From Dermatophilaceae bacterium Soc4.6 (GTDB lineage: Bacteria > Actinomycetota > Actinomycetes > Actinomycetales > Dermatophilaceae): a stretch of 64,000 nucleotides of DNA. A program made the translations under genes and the position numbers. Positions 9,637 through 17,691 of the stretch are shown here, piece after piece (the stretch's first letter is position 1; each line of letters begins with the position of its first letter). The notes beneath the pieces are model-generated. The model searched no databases, was not told the origin of the DNA, and was given only the letters and a program-made list of their open reading frames with translations. Location of the stretch: the NCBI GenBank assembly GCA_039889245.1, contig JAZGVH010000002.1, forward strand, positions 992,001-1,056,000, given 5' to 3'.

Positions 9637-9961
9637 GTCGACGCGCCGCCTGCCCGCTCCGCCGGCCCCGGCGGCTCTCCAGCACGTGCGCCAGCTTGTG
9701 GGCCGCACCACTGACCGCCTCGTCCAGGGTGTCGGCATGGTGGGTGGCGACCACCGCGGGCTGGCCCTCGAGGACCGCGTCGATGATGCACCTCATGTCG
9801 TGTGCAGTCTCCCGCCCACCGCTCTCGTCGGCGAGGTGCACCTCGACACTCGTCAGAGGGAACTCGTGGGGAGCGAGCACCGAGTCGACCTCGGACGCCA
9901 CTCTCGCGATGAGCCCCTCGTGGCCGGTGATGTGGTTGTCCGTGTGGACGCCGACGTGCAT
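9629..9961 (-). CDS. HPF/RaiA family ribosome-associated protein
   Basis: This 110-residue protein resembles short ribosome hibernation/translation inhibitor proteins (YfiA/HPF N-terminal domain). It begins MHVGVHTDNHITGHEGLIAR. A beta-strand SVEVHLADESGGRETAHDMR matches the family's second strand (VEV.L.D.....), and AVVATHHADTLDEAVSGAAH matches the helix (..A..A...A...A...L..QL). It lacks the long-HPF dimerisation domain. I chose the second ATG because GAAGGA sits 6 nt upstream; an ATG at 9985 would add 8 residues but has no such site. It heads a unit with the 59-residue gene and is divergent from the GAF-ANTAR gene across a region with DosR-box-like palindromes. Confidence 0.75.
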   Translation of the reverse strand: MHVGVHTDNHITGHEGLIARVASEVDSVLAPHEFPLTSVEVHLADESGGRETAHDMRCIIDAVLEGQPAVVATHHADTLDEAVSGAAHKLAHVLESRRGRRSGQAARRHA

Positions 9962-10040
9962 GGTGGTCCTTCGTGGTGCGCTCATGGAGCGGTGGATGGG
10001 TCCCCTCCCGACGATTGCCCCCCCGCGCGGGGCGGCGGTA

Positions 10041-10066
10041 GGGGCGAAGGTCCCGGCCGCGGGACC
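10041..10066. promoter_or_regulatory. DosR-box-like element and overlapping palindrome between hpf-like and GAF-ANTAR genes
   Basis: GGGGCGAAGGTCCC (10041-10054) matches GGGAC-N4-GTCCC with one mismatch. It overlaps a perfect 7-bp-arm palindrome GGTCCCG-GCCG-CGGGACC (10049-10066). It lies between divergent starts at 9961 and 10167. Two perfect copies of the same core occur at 12121 and 16089. Regulator identity is inference. Confidence 0.4.
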
Positions 10067-10098
10067 GTGGGTTACGCGCGGCGGGCTACTCTCGGGGT

Positions 10099-10170
10099 AT
10101 GGACGGGGTCCGTGAGCGCCATCAGGGCTCGCACCGACCGGGTCCCCTGCTGAGGAGCCTCACGAGATGA
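10099..10170 (+). other. Possible 23-codon upstream ORF coupled to the GAF-ANTAR gene
   Basis: An ATG at 10099 opens 23 codons whose TGA overlaps the ATG of the next gene (ATGA). It directly follows GGGTAT, a possible -10 element, so it could be leaderless. A similar short ORF with the same ATGGACGG start precedes the gene at 11128. Confidence 0.25.
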
Positions 10171-10964
10171 CGGACCATCGCGCCGATGACGACGGCTCCG
10201 CCGATCCCCAGCGCTCACAACGGGTGCATGACGACGAGGACCTCGCGGTCAGCCTCTCCAACCTCGCCGGACTGGTCAGCGGGGCGACCGGTCTCGATGG
10301 CGTGCTCGAGCAGGTGGCGACCTTCGCCGCCAACGCCATCCCGGGAGCCGACGGTGCGGGCGTGACCCTGCTGCGGGTCGACCGCACCGACAACCGGGTC
10401 GAGGCGCTGGCCGCGAGCCACCCGTTCGTCGCCGAGATCGACCGGATCCAGTACGTCACCCTCAACGAGGGCCCGTGCATCACCGCCGCCCTCGAGCGGC
10501 GCACCGTGCGCTCGGGTTCGCTCGGCGGCGAGAAGATGTGGCCACGCTTCGGCCCTCGCGTCGGCCGCCTGGGCATCAACAGCGCGCTGTCGCTGCCGCT
10601 GCTGCTCCCGGGGCAGGTCGTGGGCGCGATCAACGTCTACGCCCGCGCGAAGGACGTCTTCGACGACCTCGCGACCGACATCGGTGAGCACTTCGCCCGC
10701 CCCGCCGCGGTGGCCGTGCACAACGCCCAGGTGCTCGCCCAGGCGCAGGCCCTCACGCTCCAGCTGCAGACCGCGCTGGCCAGCCGTCCCGTCATCGACC
10801 AGGCCATCGGGGTCCTGCGGGCGCGCCGCGGAGGCACCAGCGACGAGGCGTTCGCGCGGCTGCGCGAGATCAGCCAGCGGGAGCACACCAAGCTCGTCGA
10901 CGTGGCGCAGCGCATCGTCGACGAGGCCGTCGGCCGCGCCCGCGCCCGCGACGCCGACGGGTGA
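10167..10964 (+). CDS. GAF and ANTAR domain-containing protein
   Basis: This is a 265-residue sensory RNA-binding antiterminator type protein. A GAF domain (about residues 30-190) contains the typical LAGLVSGATGLDGVLEQVAT start, LNEGPCITAALERRTVRSGS and LSLPLLLPGQVVGAINVYAR. A C-terminal ANTAR domain (about 195-255) reads SRPVIDQAIGVLRARRGGTS then DEAFARLREISQREHTKLVD. ANTAR proteins bind paired hexaloop hairpins in nascent RNA and block termination; GAF domains bind small ligands or sense redox state. There is no phosphoacceptor receiver domain, so control is by ligand or partner. It sits in a block of stress-type genes and is divergent from the HPF-like gene. Its ATG overlaps the stop of a short upstream ORF. 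Confidence 0.9.
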   Translation: MTDHRADDDGSADPQRSQRVHDDEDLAVSLSNLAGLVSGATGLDGVLEQVATFAANAIPGADGAGVTLLRVDRTDNRVEALAASHPFVAEIDRIQYVTLNEGPCITAALERRTVRSGSLGGEKMWPRFGPRVGRLGINSALSLPLLLPGQVVGAINVYARAKDVFDDLATDIGEHFARPAAVAVHNAQVLAQAQALTLQLQTALASRPVIDQAIGVLRARRGGTSDEAFARLREISQREHTKLVDVAQRIVDEAVGRARARDADG

Positions 10965-11053
10965 GCGGCCGGTCGGCGACCGCCCATGCCGTACGGTGAG
11001 CCGCGAGAGCCCTCCCCTGCACGGGTCCTGACCCCTGCCCACCGGCTCTCGCT

Positions 11054-11131
11054 ATGGACGGCAACCCCGCTGCCCGAGGACCAGGCGAGTCGACCCCGCG
11101 TTCGGGAGCGCCGGTGGAGGCGAGCCCGTGA
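11054..11131 (+). other. Possible 25-codon upstream ORF coupled to the gene at 11128
   Basis: ATG at 11054 opens 25 codons (MDGNPAARGPGESTPRSG...) ending at a TGA that overlaps the GTG of the next gene. Like the one at 10099 it starts TATGGACGG just after a CTCTCG-containing stretch. There is no homology evidence. Confidence 0.25.
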
Positions 11132-11760
11132 GCACCCCAGGCTTCGCCCGCGACCTGATCTGGCTGTCGCGGACCCTCGAGGATCCCGTCGACCCGGTGG
11201 GGCACGACCTGGTCGGTGCCGTGACCGCGCTCGAGGTCAGTGCAGCCGATTCGGTGACGTCGTACCTCGGCCTCAGCCTCGTCCTGCAGGGACCGTCCTC
11301 CCCAGGGGTGCGCGCGACCCCATCACTCACGATGAGCACGCTCCCCGGGAGTGATGGCCGGACGGCGGACGACCTCCTCATCGGCTCCTCGCTGCTGCTC
11401 CCGCTGCGCCCGCCGGCCGGGTCGAGGACGACGGACGGGCCTGATCTCCCCGGGTGGGACGTGGACATCGTGCTGTATGCCTCCAACGCCGGAGCCTTCG
11501 TCGACCTCGCCGCCGACCTGGCCTGGCTCGCGGGCACGCCCCTCGGGGAGGTGGAGGTCGACCAGCACCTGGGGCTCGGCCGGACCGACGAGCTCCAGGG
11601 CAGCTCGATCGCGCGGGCGTCATCGGTCGACCAGGCCATGGGCGCCCTGCTCGCGCAGGGACTCACACCCGAGAAGGCGGCGGCTGAGCTCCTGGAGCGA
11701 GCCGCGGGAGCACCTGGTGACCTGGCGGCGGCGGCCGAGCGGCTGTTGTCCGAGCTCTGA
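11128..11760 (+). CDS. Hypothetical protein with a degenerate ANTAR-like C-terminus
   Basis: This 210-residue protein resembles the preceding GAF-ANTAR protein in architecture but is divergent. The first about 145 residues look like a GAF-related sensor fold (VSAADSVTSYLGLSLVLQG, SSLLLPLRPPAG, DVDIVLYASNAGAFVDLAAD). The last about 45, SSVDQAMGALLAQGLTPEKA then AAELLERAAGAPGDLAAAAE, follow the ANTAR helix pattern (I.QA.G.L....) but lack several usual basic and aromatic residues. It may bind RNA weakly or only dimerise. The GTG start overlaps the stop of a short upstream ORF. It is in tandem with the GAF-ANTAR gene and the two small paralogues, suggesting a shared signalling role, by context only. 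Confidence 0.65.
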   Translation: MSTPGFARDLIWLSRTLEDPVDPVGHDLVGAVTALEVSAADSVTSYLGLSLVLQGPSSPGVRATPSLTMSTLPGSDGRTADDLLIGSSLLLPLRPPAGSRTTDGPDLPGWDVDIVLYASNAGAFVDLAADLAWLAGTPLGEVEVDQHLGLGRTDELQGSSIARASSVDQAMGALLAQGLTPEKAAAELLERAAGAPGDLAAAAERLLSEL

Positions 11761-11780
11761 GCCCGGACCCCCGCCCTCTC

Positions 11781-12095
11781 TTGGCCTCTGCTCCCGGATC
11801 GGCCACCCTGCTGTGCGCCGTCCTCGGGCAGCTCGGCCACCCGTGCGTCAGCGACTGCGCCGCGTCCGACCCCGCTGTGGGCGCCGTCCGGTTCGCTTGG
11901 CGCAACCCGCGACGGGCGTCGTCCTTCCTCGTGGTGGACCTCGGCCCCGGGGTGGCCAGGGCGCCGGCGCAGAGCCTGCTGCAGAGCGTCAACCAGTGCA
12001 CCAGGAAGGACGGGATCCGGGTCCTCGCGCGCCATCCGAACGAGCGGGGCCTGGCCCGGTCGTCCGGCCCGACCCCCTGGACCGTCCTGTCCTGA
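11781..12095 (+). CDS. Small protein of unknown function, copy 1 of a tandem paralogous pair
   Basis: This 104-residue ORF starts at TTG; no in-frame ATG or GTG exists. It aligns along its whole core with the next gene: LGQLGHPCVSDCAASDPAVG versus LQQLGHQCADSCPAASDPAM, LLQSVNQCTRKDGIRVLARH versus LLQRVNACTRRHRIRVLARQ. Shared cysteines (C..DC pattern near residue 25, C near 73) and a central beta-like segment (SFLVVDLGPG) suggest a small alpha/beta fold. The family is not recognised. It lacks a clear Shine-Dalgarno and follows the ANTAR-like gene by 20 bp, so it may be read as part of that unit. It may be a weakly expressed or decaying copy. Confidence 0.55.
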   Translation: MASAPGSATLLCAVLGQLGHPCVSDCAASDPAVGAVRFAWRNPRRASSFLVVDLGPGVARAPAQSLLQSVNQCTRKDGIRVLARHPNERGLARSSGPTPWTVLS

Positions 12096-12120
12096 TCGCG
12101 AGGAGGTCGCCAGCGATAGG

Positions 12121-12134
12121 GGGACATTGGTCCC
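12121..12134. promoter_or_regulatory. DosR-box-like palindrome GGGACATTGGTCCC
   Basis: A perfect GGGAC-N4-GTCCC dyad lies 146 bp upstream of the small gene at 12280, which is followed by the coupled universal stress gene. This is the core of the hypoxia/dormancy DosR (DevR) box known in mycobacteria. The same core recurs before phosphoketolase. Confidence 0.5.
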
Positions 12135-12279
12135 GGGTGCGTGGCGACGGCTTGTCGTACCCTGGCCCTGCTGGGAACACAGCCAATCCGGAGAAGCTCG
12201 GCCGCCCGCCGCCGAGCCCGGGAGCAGCCACTGCTCCGTGCCGGGCTCAGCTGTGCGTGCGCCTCCTGAAGGAGCCTCC

Positions 12280-12621
12280 ATGTCGACGACCGCCTTCCTG
12301 CCCACACCCCCCGCCCTCGCCTCATCGACCACGCTCTTCTCTGTCCTGCAGCAGCTCGGACACCAGTGCGCTGACAGCTGTCCCGCCGCCTCCGACCCCG
12401 CAATGGGCACCGTCTGGTTCGCCCGTCACGGTCGCCGACGCGACTCGTCGCTCGTCGTGGTCGACACCGCGCCCGCGGCCGACACGATGTCGGTGCACCA
12501 CCTCCTCCAGAGGGTGAACGCGTGCACCCGGCGTCACCGGATCAGGGTCCTCGCCCGGCAGCCGGAGGACCGCGGACGGGCTCTGGCGTCTCTCTCGCCA
12601 CAGCCGTTGGTGTCGGCATGA
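12280..12621 (+). CDS. Small protein of unknown function, copy 2 of a tandem paralogous pair
   Basis: This 113-residue protein starts at an ATG with a strong GAAGGAG 5 nt upstream. The core is TLFSVLQQLGHQCADSC, DPAMGTVWFARHGRRRDSSL, VVVDTAPAADTMSVHHLLQR and VNACTRRHRIRVLARQPED, closely similar to the preceding ORF. Conserved Cys and basic residues could bind a metal or RNA, but that is speculation. Its stop overlaps the ATG of the universal stress gene, so the two are translationally coupled. A DosR-box-like palindrome lies upstream. No known domain was recognised. Confidence 0.7.
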   Translation: MSTTAFLPTPPALASSTTLFSVLQQLGHQCADSCPAASDPAMGTVWFARHGRRRDSSLVVVDTAPAADTMSVHHLLQRVNACTRRHRIRVLARQPEDRGRALASLSPQPLVSA

Positions 12622-13103
12622 CCGCCGCGACGGTCGTCGACGACCGGGTGGTCGTCGGGGTCGACGGGTCCGATCCCAGCCTGGCTGCGCTGGAGTGGGC
12701 GCGCTTCGTTGCCGAGGCGACCGGCAGCACGCTGGACGTCGTCGCCGTCTGGCAGCCGACGACCGCGTTCGGGCTGATGGGCGAGGGATGGGGTGCCCTG
12801 CCCACCGACTACGACCCTGATGCCCTGACCCGGGAGGCGCTCGACCGGGCCCTCAAGCGGGTCTTCGGCGACGACCTCCCCGTCTGGTGCGAGTCCCGCG
12901 TCGTGCAGGGCAACACCGCCCAGGTCCTGCTCGAGCTGAGCGCCCCCGCCCGGATGCTCGTGGTCGGCAGCCGTGGCCATGGCGGGTTCACCAGCCTCCT
13001 GCTGGGGTCGGTCAGCGCCGCGTGCACGCAGCACGCGACCTGCCCGGTGCTCGTCATCCACGGCACGACACCACCTCCCCCTCTCGCGCACGCCGGCCCG
13101 TGA
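12618..13103 (+). CDS. Universal stress protein (UspA family)
   Basis: This 161-residue single-domain USP is cytoplasmic and likely ATP-binding. It has VVVGVDGSDPSLAALEWARF at the N-terminus and the G-2x-G-9x-G(S/T) ATP-binding signature in VVGSRGHGGFTSLLLGSVSA, followed by HATCPVLVIHG. The ATG overlaps the stop of the small gene upstream (ATGA), and its own TGA overlaps the GTG of a stomatin fragment. USPs support survival under hypoxia, nutrient loss or other stress. Linkage to HPF, ANTAR and phosphoketolase genes and to a DosR-like box agrees with this. Confidence 0.92.
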   Translation: MTAATVVDDRVVVGVDGSDPSLAALEWARFVAEATGSTLDVVAVWQPTTAFGLMGEGWGALPTDYDPDALTREALDRALKRVFGDDLPVWCESRVVQGNTAQVLLELSAPARMLVVGSRGHGGFTSLLLGSVSAACTQHATCPVLVIHGTTPPPPLAHAGP

Positions 13104-13557
13104 CCACACCGCTCGTCGGCCGGGTTGTCGGCGAGCGCGGGCTCGGCCTGCGGCTGATCATCCCCTTCATCGAGGTGCTCCACCGTGTCTCGCTGTGCAT
13201 CGTCACGATGCCGACCCAGTCACAGGGCATCAACACCCAGGACGACGTCAGCGTGGACGTCTCGGCGGTCGCCTGCTTCAAGGTGGTCGATGCCGAGAGG
13301 TCGGTCGTCGCCATCGAGAACGTCTGCAGCGCGATCGACCAGGTCGCCCAGACGACCCTGCGCAAGGTCGTCGGCCAGCACACTCTCGACCAGACGCTCT
13401 CGGAGACCGACCGGATCAACCTCGACATCCGCGCGATCCTCGGCTCGGAGCCTTCCTCGCCCGCGAGACCGCCGCAGCGCAGGCTGCCCCCGGGCCCGCG
13501 CTCACCCCGGCGCCACTCGGCGGGGTCGCGACGGGGCCTGGGGTCGAGGTCGGCTGA
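13100..13557 (+). pseudogene. Stomatin/SPFH-domain remnant
   Basis: From the GTG overlapping the USP stop, the frame reads LVGRVVGERGLGLRLIIPFI, QSQGINTQDDVSVDVSAVAC, FKVVDAERSVVAIENV, QVAQTTLRKVVGQHTLDQTL and SETDRINLDIRAIL. This is the stomatin-type SPFH core. It lacks the N-terminal membrane anchor. After about residue 115 the match is lost; a shift to another frame near 13440 gives GAFLARETAAAQAAPGPALT and a stop at 13557, while the original frame runs into sequence antisense to phosphoketolase. It therefore seems truncated at both ends and frameshifted. It is probably still translated by coupling to the USP gene, but is unlikely to work as a membrane scaffold. Confidence 0.65.
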
Positions 13558-13583
13558 GAACCCCCGACCCCTTCAGGACCAAC

Positions 13584-13623
13584 GGTCCACGTCGCCCGGG
13601 CTCGGAGCCGGACGACGTGGACC
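13584..13623. terminator. 11-bp inverted repeat between convergent units
   Basis: GGTCCACGTCG at 13584-13594 is the reverse complement of 13613-13623. It lies between the stomatin remnant and the end of phosphoketolase. It is GC-rich without a U-tract and could end transcription from both sides. Confidence 0.55.
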
Positions 13624-13644
13624 CGTCTGTGTCCCTGCGGGCGG

Positions 13645-16017
13645 TCAGGAAGAGGCGCTCCATTCCCAGTCGAGGATCTCCGGCAGGTCGGTGCCGTGCG
13701 CGTTGATGTACCGCGAGTGCTGCACGAGCTTGTCGGACATGGTCTGCCGCAGGTGGTCTGCGGTCGCACCGAGCTGCGACAGCCGGTCGATGACGTCCTG
13801 CACGAGGTGGAAGCGGTCGAGCCTGTTCTGCACCCGCATGTCGAAGGGGGTGGTGATCGTGCCCTCCTCGACGTAGCCGCGCACGTGCAGGTGACGGTTG
13901 GTGCGCCGGTAGGTCAGCCGGTGGATGAGCGTCGGGTAACCGTGGAAGGCGAAGACGATGTGCTTGTCCCGGGTGAAGATCGAGTCGTACTCCGCGTCGG
14001 AGAGCCCGTGCGGGTGCTCGCTCTCGGACTGCAGCCGCATGAGGTCGACGACGTTGACGACCCGCACCTTGAGCTCGGGCAGGTGCTCGCGCAGGATGGC
14101 TGCGGCGGCGACCACCTCGAGCGTCGGCGTGTCACCGCATGCGGCGAGCACGACGTCGGGCTCGACGCCCTTGTCGTTGCCGGCCCACTCCCAGATGCCG
14201 ATGCCCTGGGCGCAGTGCACCTGCGCCTGCTCCATGGTCAGCCACTGCGGCATGGCGTGCTTGCCGGCGACGACCACGTTGACGTAGTGCCGACTGCGCA
14301 GGCAGTGATCGGCAACAGACAGAAGGGTGTTGGCGTCCGGCGGCAGGTAGACCCGCACGATGTCGGCCTTCTTGTTGACCACGTGGTCGAGGAAGCCCGG
14401 GTCCTGATGGGTGAAGCCGTTGTGGTCCTGCTGCCAGACGTGCGACGACAGCAGGTAGTTCAGCGAGGCGATGTCGCGCCGCCACGGCAGCTCCTTGGTG
14501 ACCTTGAGCCACTTGGCGTGCTGGTTGAACATCGAGTCGACGATGTGGATGAAGGCCTCGTAGCAGTTGAACAGGCCGTGCCGACCGGTCAGCAGGTAGC
14601 CCTCGAGCCAGCCCTCGCACTGGTGCTCGCTCAGCATGGAGTCGAGCACCCGGCCGGATGGAGCCAGCTGCTCGTCACCCTCCTGCAGCCGTGGCTCCCA
14701 CTGCCGGTCGGTCACCTCGAAGAGGGCGCCGAGCCGGTTGGACTGCGTCTCGTCGGGGCCGAAGACCCGGAAGGTCTCGAGGTTGGCGGCCATGATGTCC
14801 CGCAGGAACTCCCCCAGCACCGCCGTGTCGTGCGCCTCGACCGACCCGGGCGCCGGCACGTCGACGGCGTGGACGCGGTAGTCGGGGATCCGCAGCGGCC
14901 GCAGCAGGAGGCCGCCGTTGGTGTGCGGGTTCGATCCCATCCGCCGGGTGCCCTCCGGCGCGAGCTGCGCCAGCTCGGGCAGCAGCGTGCCGCCCTCATC
15001 GAAGAGCTCCTCGGGGCCGTAGCTGCGCAGCCACTCCTCGAGCTGGGCCACGTGCTCGGGGTGGTCGGCGTCGACCAGCAGCGGCACCTGGTGCGAGCGG
15101 AAGCTGCCCTCGTTGCGCAGACCGTCGACGAGCTTGGGCCCGGTCCAGCCCTTCGGTGAGCGCAGCACGATCATGGGCCACCGCTCCCCGGTCGGGGTGG
15201 CCCCGGCCACGGGCTCGCGGGCCGCGCCCTGGATGGCGGTGATGCGGTCGAGCGCGAGGTCGAGGGCGCTGGCCATGAGCTCGTGCATGGTCGCCGGGTC
15301 GTCGCCCTCGACGAAGATCGGTTCCCACCCGTTGCCGTGGAAGTAGGCCACCAGCTCGTCGTGGCTGATCCGGGCGAGGATCGTCGGGTTGGCGATCTTG
15401 TAGCCGTTGAGGTGCAGGATCGGCAGCACCGCACCGTCGGTGGCGGGGCTGAGGAAGCGGGTCGACTGCCACGACGTCGCGAGCGGGCCGGTCTCGGCCT
15501 CACCGTCACCGACGACGCACGCGACCACGAGGTCGGGGTTGTCGAGCACCGCACCGAAGGAGTGGCTGAGCGAGTAGCCCAGCTCACCGCCCTCGTGGAT
15601 GGAGCCGGGGGTCGAGGGCGACACGTGGCTCGAGATCCCGCCGGGGAAGGAGAACTGGGTGAAGAGGCTCTTCATACCGGCCTCGTCCTGGCTGATGTCG
15701 GGGTAGAGCTCGCTGTAGGAGCCCTCGAGGTAGGTGTGGGCGACGAGCGCCGGGCCGCCGTGACCCGGGCCGGCGACGTAGAACATGTCGAGGTCGCGCT
15801 CGCGGATGACGCGGTTGAGGTGCACGTAGACGAAGTTCTGCCCCGGCGTCGTGCCCCAGTGCCCGACGGTGAGCGGCTTGACATCACTGAGGGCGAGCGG
15901 GCGGCGCAGCAGGGGGTTGTCGTAGAGGTAGAGCTGGCCGACGGAGAGGTAGTTCGCGGCCCGCCAGTAGCGGTCCATCCGCTGCAGGAGGTCGGGCTCG
16001 AGGGTGGGACCGGTCAT
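13645..16017 (-). CDS. xfp: Phosphoketolase (xylulose-5-P/fructose-6-P)
   Basis: This is a thiamine-diphosphate enzyme that splits xylulose 5-phosphate (and often fructose 6-phosphate) with phosphate into acetyl phosphate plus glyceraldehyde 3-phosphate or erythrose 4-phosphate. Its 790 residues match the family. Recognisable parts are [99 protein letters not shown] and the ThDP motif [16 protein letters not shown]. Downstream, [14 protein letters not shown] matches. I prefer ATG 16017 (GGAG 9 nt upstream) over ATG 16032. A DosR-box-like palindrome sits 72 bp upstream. The enzyme would supply acetyl phosphate and ATP under fermentative or low-oxygen conditions. Confidence 0.95.
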   Translation of the reverse strand: MTGPTLEPDLLQRMDRYWRAANYLSVGQLYLYDNPLLRRPLALSDVKPLTVGHWGTTPGQNFVYVHLNRVIRERDLDMFYVAGPGHGGPALVAHTYLEGSYSELYPDISQDEAGMKSLFTQFSFPGGISSHVSPSTPGSIHEGGELGYSLSHSFGAVLDNPDLVVACVVGDGEAETGPLATSWQSTRFLSPATDGAVLPILHLNGYKIANPTILARISHDELVAYFHGNGWEPIFVEGDDPATMHELMASALDLALDRITAIQGAAREPVAGATPTGERWPMIVLRSPKGWTGPKLVDGLRNEGSFRSHQVPLLVDADHPEHVAQLEEWLRSYGPEELFDEGGTLLPELAQLAPEGTRRMGSNPHTNGGLLLRPLRIPDYRVHAVDVPAPGSVEAHDTAVLGEFLRDIMAANLETFRVFGPDETQSNRLGALFEVTDRQWEPRLQEGDEQLAPSGRVLDSMLSEHQCEGWLEGYLLTGRHGLFNCYEAFIHIVDSMFNQHAKWLKVTKELPWRRDIASLNYLLSSHVWQQDHNGFTHQDPGFLDHVVNKKADIVRVYLPPDANTLLSVADHCLRSRHYVNVVVAGKHAMPQWLTMEQAQVHCAQGIGIWEWAGNDKGVEPDVVLAACGDTPTLEVVAAAAILREHLPELKVRVVNVVDLMRLQSESEHPHGLSDAEYDSIFTRDKHIVFAFHGYPTLIHRLTYRRTNRHLHVRGYVEEGTITTPFDMRVQNRLDRFHLVQDVIDRLSQLGATADHLRQTMSDKLVQHSRYINAHGTDLPEILDWEWSASS

Positions 16018-16088
16018 GTCTGGGGGCTCCATCTACCGAAAGAGGACGTGGGTCACCCGACCCTCTCGCGACCTCCCACCGGTGGCAC

Positions 16089-16102
16089 GGGACCTTGGTC
16101 CC
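16089..16102. promoter_or_regulatory. DosR-box-like palindrome GGGACCTTGGTCCC upstream of xfp
   Basis: A perfect GGGAC-N4-GTCCC dyad lies 72 bp before the xfp start, flanked by partly symmetric GGTGG and CCACC. The spacing suits an activator site near -35 to -60. It shares its core with the site at 12121. Confidence 0.5.
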
Positions 16103-16143
16103 CCACCGTGGCCCGGCAGCCCCGTGACGGTCGAGGCCGTCAC

Positions 16144-16175
16144 GGGGTCAGGGGGTCAGGGGGTCAGGGGGTCAG
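16144..16175. repeat. Four exact 8-bp G-rich tandem repeats (GGGGTCAG)n at the flotillin stop
   Basis: GGGGTCAG occurs four times in a row, followed by GGGCGGGGG, giving five or more G-runs of 4-5 with 3-nt spacers on the plus strand. This is a classic G-quadruplex motif. The fourth unit contains the flotillin stop codon (TCA, 16172-16174). It lies between flotillin and xfp. Confidence 0.85.
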
Positions 16176-17641
16176 GGGCGGGGGTCCGCGTCGGCCTCGG
16201 TCTCCGATTCGGTACGGGGTGCCACGGCCGGCTGGCTGCCGTTGGTGCGCGGTGGCAGCTCGGGCCGGGCGGCGCGCGGGCGAGGCGTGGAGCCCGCCCC
16301 GGACACGAGCGACCCGACGAGACCGGCGAGGTCGACGCCCGAGACGTCCTTGACCAGCTGTTGCACCTGCGCGAAGTTCGACACCACGGCCTTGGGCAGC
16401 GCGGCTGCTCCCTCCGACGAGATGACGGTGAGCTTGTCGATGGCGGCCATGGGCGCGGCCAGCTCCTTCGCCACGAGCGGCAGCTTGTCGACGACCATCT
16501 GCAGGATGGCGGCCTGGGAGTACTCCCGGTAGGCGTCGGCCTTCTTCGACATCGCCTCCGCCTCGGCGGAACCGGTGGCGAGCGTCGCCGAGGCGGTGGC
16601 CTCACCCTCGAGGCGCGTGGCGTCGGCCAGGGCCGCACGGCGGGCCCGCTCGCCCTCGCCCTCGAGGCGAGCCGACTCCGAGGACGCCTGTGCCGCAGCG
16701 ATGCTCGAGACCCGCTTGGCCTCGGCCTCCTGCTCGGCCCGGTAGCGGGCGGCGTCGGCGGGCTTGCGCACGTCGGAGTCGAGCTGACGCTCGGTGAGCA
16801 CCGCGCGGCGCTGGGCCACGAGCTCCTGCGCGGTCAGCACCTCCTGCTGCTTGGCCGCCTCGGCGATCGGGCCGGCGGCGGCCGCCTGGGCGGCCGCTGC
16901 GTCGGTCTCGGCCTGGATCTCGGAGCGCTTGAGCGCCAGCACCCGCTGGGCCACGACGACGTCCTGCTCCGCCGCGATCTTGCGCTGCTCGGCGGTGCGT
17001 CGCGCGTCGGCCTCGGCGATGGTGGCGTCCTGCTGCACCCGCGCGGCCTCCGGCCGGCCGAGGTCCTGCAGGTAGGTGCCGTCGTCGGTCACGTCCTGGA
17101 TCTGGAAGGTGTCGAGCACGAGGCCCTGACCCGTGAGGGCCGACTCGGTGACGTCGGCGACCTGGGTGGCGAAGCTGGCCCGGTCGCGGATGATCTCCTC
17201 GACCGTGAGCGTGCCGACGATCGATCGCAGGGCGCCCGCGAGCACCTCGGTGGTGAAGACCTCGATCTGGCCCTGCTGCGACAGGAAGCGTTGCGCCGCA
17301 GCGCGGATGGCGTCCTCGTCACCGCCGACCTTGACGATGGCGATGCCGTCGACGTTGAGCTTGATGCCCTGCCGGCTGACCGCGCCGCGGATGTTGACGG
17401 TGATGCGCCGGCTGGAGAGGTCCATCCGGCTGAGCTGCTGCACGAAGGGGACGACGAAGACGCCGCCGCCGGTGACGACCTTCTGGCCGGACAGGTCCTG
17501 TGAGGTCTTGCCCCGGCGACCGGTGACGATGAACGCCTCGTTGGGACCGGCCACCTTGTAGCGGCTGACGACGACGAGGACGACGAGGACCAGCAGGACG
17601 ACGAGTCCTGCCACTCCGATGACGAGCGGTGAGACGGGCAT
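16172..17641 (-). CDS. Flotillin family SPFH protein
   Basis: This 489-residue membrane scaffold protein resembles bacterial FloT/YuaG. An N-terminal membrane segment (VIGVAGLVVLLVLVVLVVVS) is followed by the SPFH domain (YKVAGPNEAFIVTGRRGK, GGGVFVVPFVQQLSRMDLSS, RDRASFATQVADVTESAL). A long Ala/Glu-rich coiled coil then spans about residues 190-370 (EAKRVSSIAAAQASSESARL and similar). The C-terminal region ends in a Pro-rich, acidic tail. Flotillins organise ordered membrane domains and associate with NfeD proteins, and the gene just upstream encodes one. GAAGG lies 10 nt before the ATG. The stop codon falls inside a G-quadruplex-type repeat. Confidence 0.92.
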   Translation of the reverse strand: MPVSPLVIGVAGLVVLLVLVVLVVVSRYKVAGPNEAFIVTGRRGKTSQDLSGQKVVTGGGVFVVPFVQQLSRMDLSSRRITVNIRGAVSRQGIKLNVDGIAIVKVGGDEDAIRAAAQRFLSQQGQIEVFTTEVLAGALRSIVGTLTVEEIIRDRASFATQVADVTESALTGQGLVLDTFQIQDVTDDGTYLQDLGRPEAARVQQDATIAEADARRTAEQRKIAAEQDVVVAQRVLALKRSEIQAETDAAAAQAAAAGPIAEAAKQQEVLTAQELVAQRRAVLTERQLDSDVRKPADAARYRAEQEAEAKRVSSIAAAQASSESARLEGEGERARRAALADATRLEGEATASATLATGSAEAEAMSKKADAYREYSQAAILQMVVDKLPLVAKELAAPMAAIDKLTVISSEGAAALPKAVVSNFAQVQQLVKDVSGVDLAGLVGSLVSGAGSTPRPRAARPELPPRTNGSQPAVAPRTESETEADADPRP

Positions 17642-17691
17642 GACGGGATACCTTCTTGTCTGAGCGGAGCCCTGCCGAAGCGGTCAGGGCG

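Noticed and set aside
10071-10100. SigF/SigB-like promoter before the GAF-ANTAR leader (GTTA...GGGTAT)
   Set aside because: The -10 hexamer fits but the -35 spacing is about 20 bp, too long for a confident call.
13574-13588. GGACCAACGGTCC palindrome
   Set aside because: The half-sites are one base further apart than in the DosR-like boxes at 12121 and 16089, and it lies between convergent gene ends.
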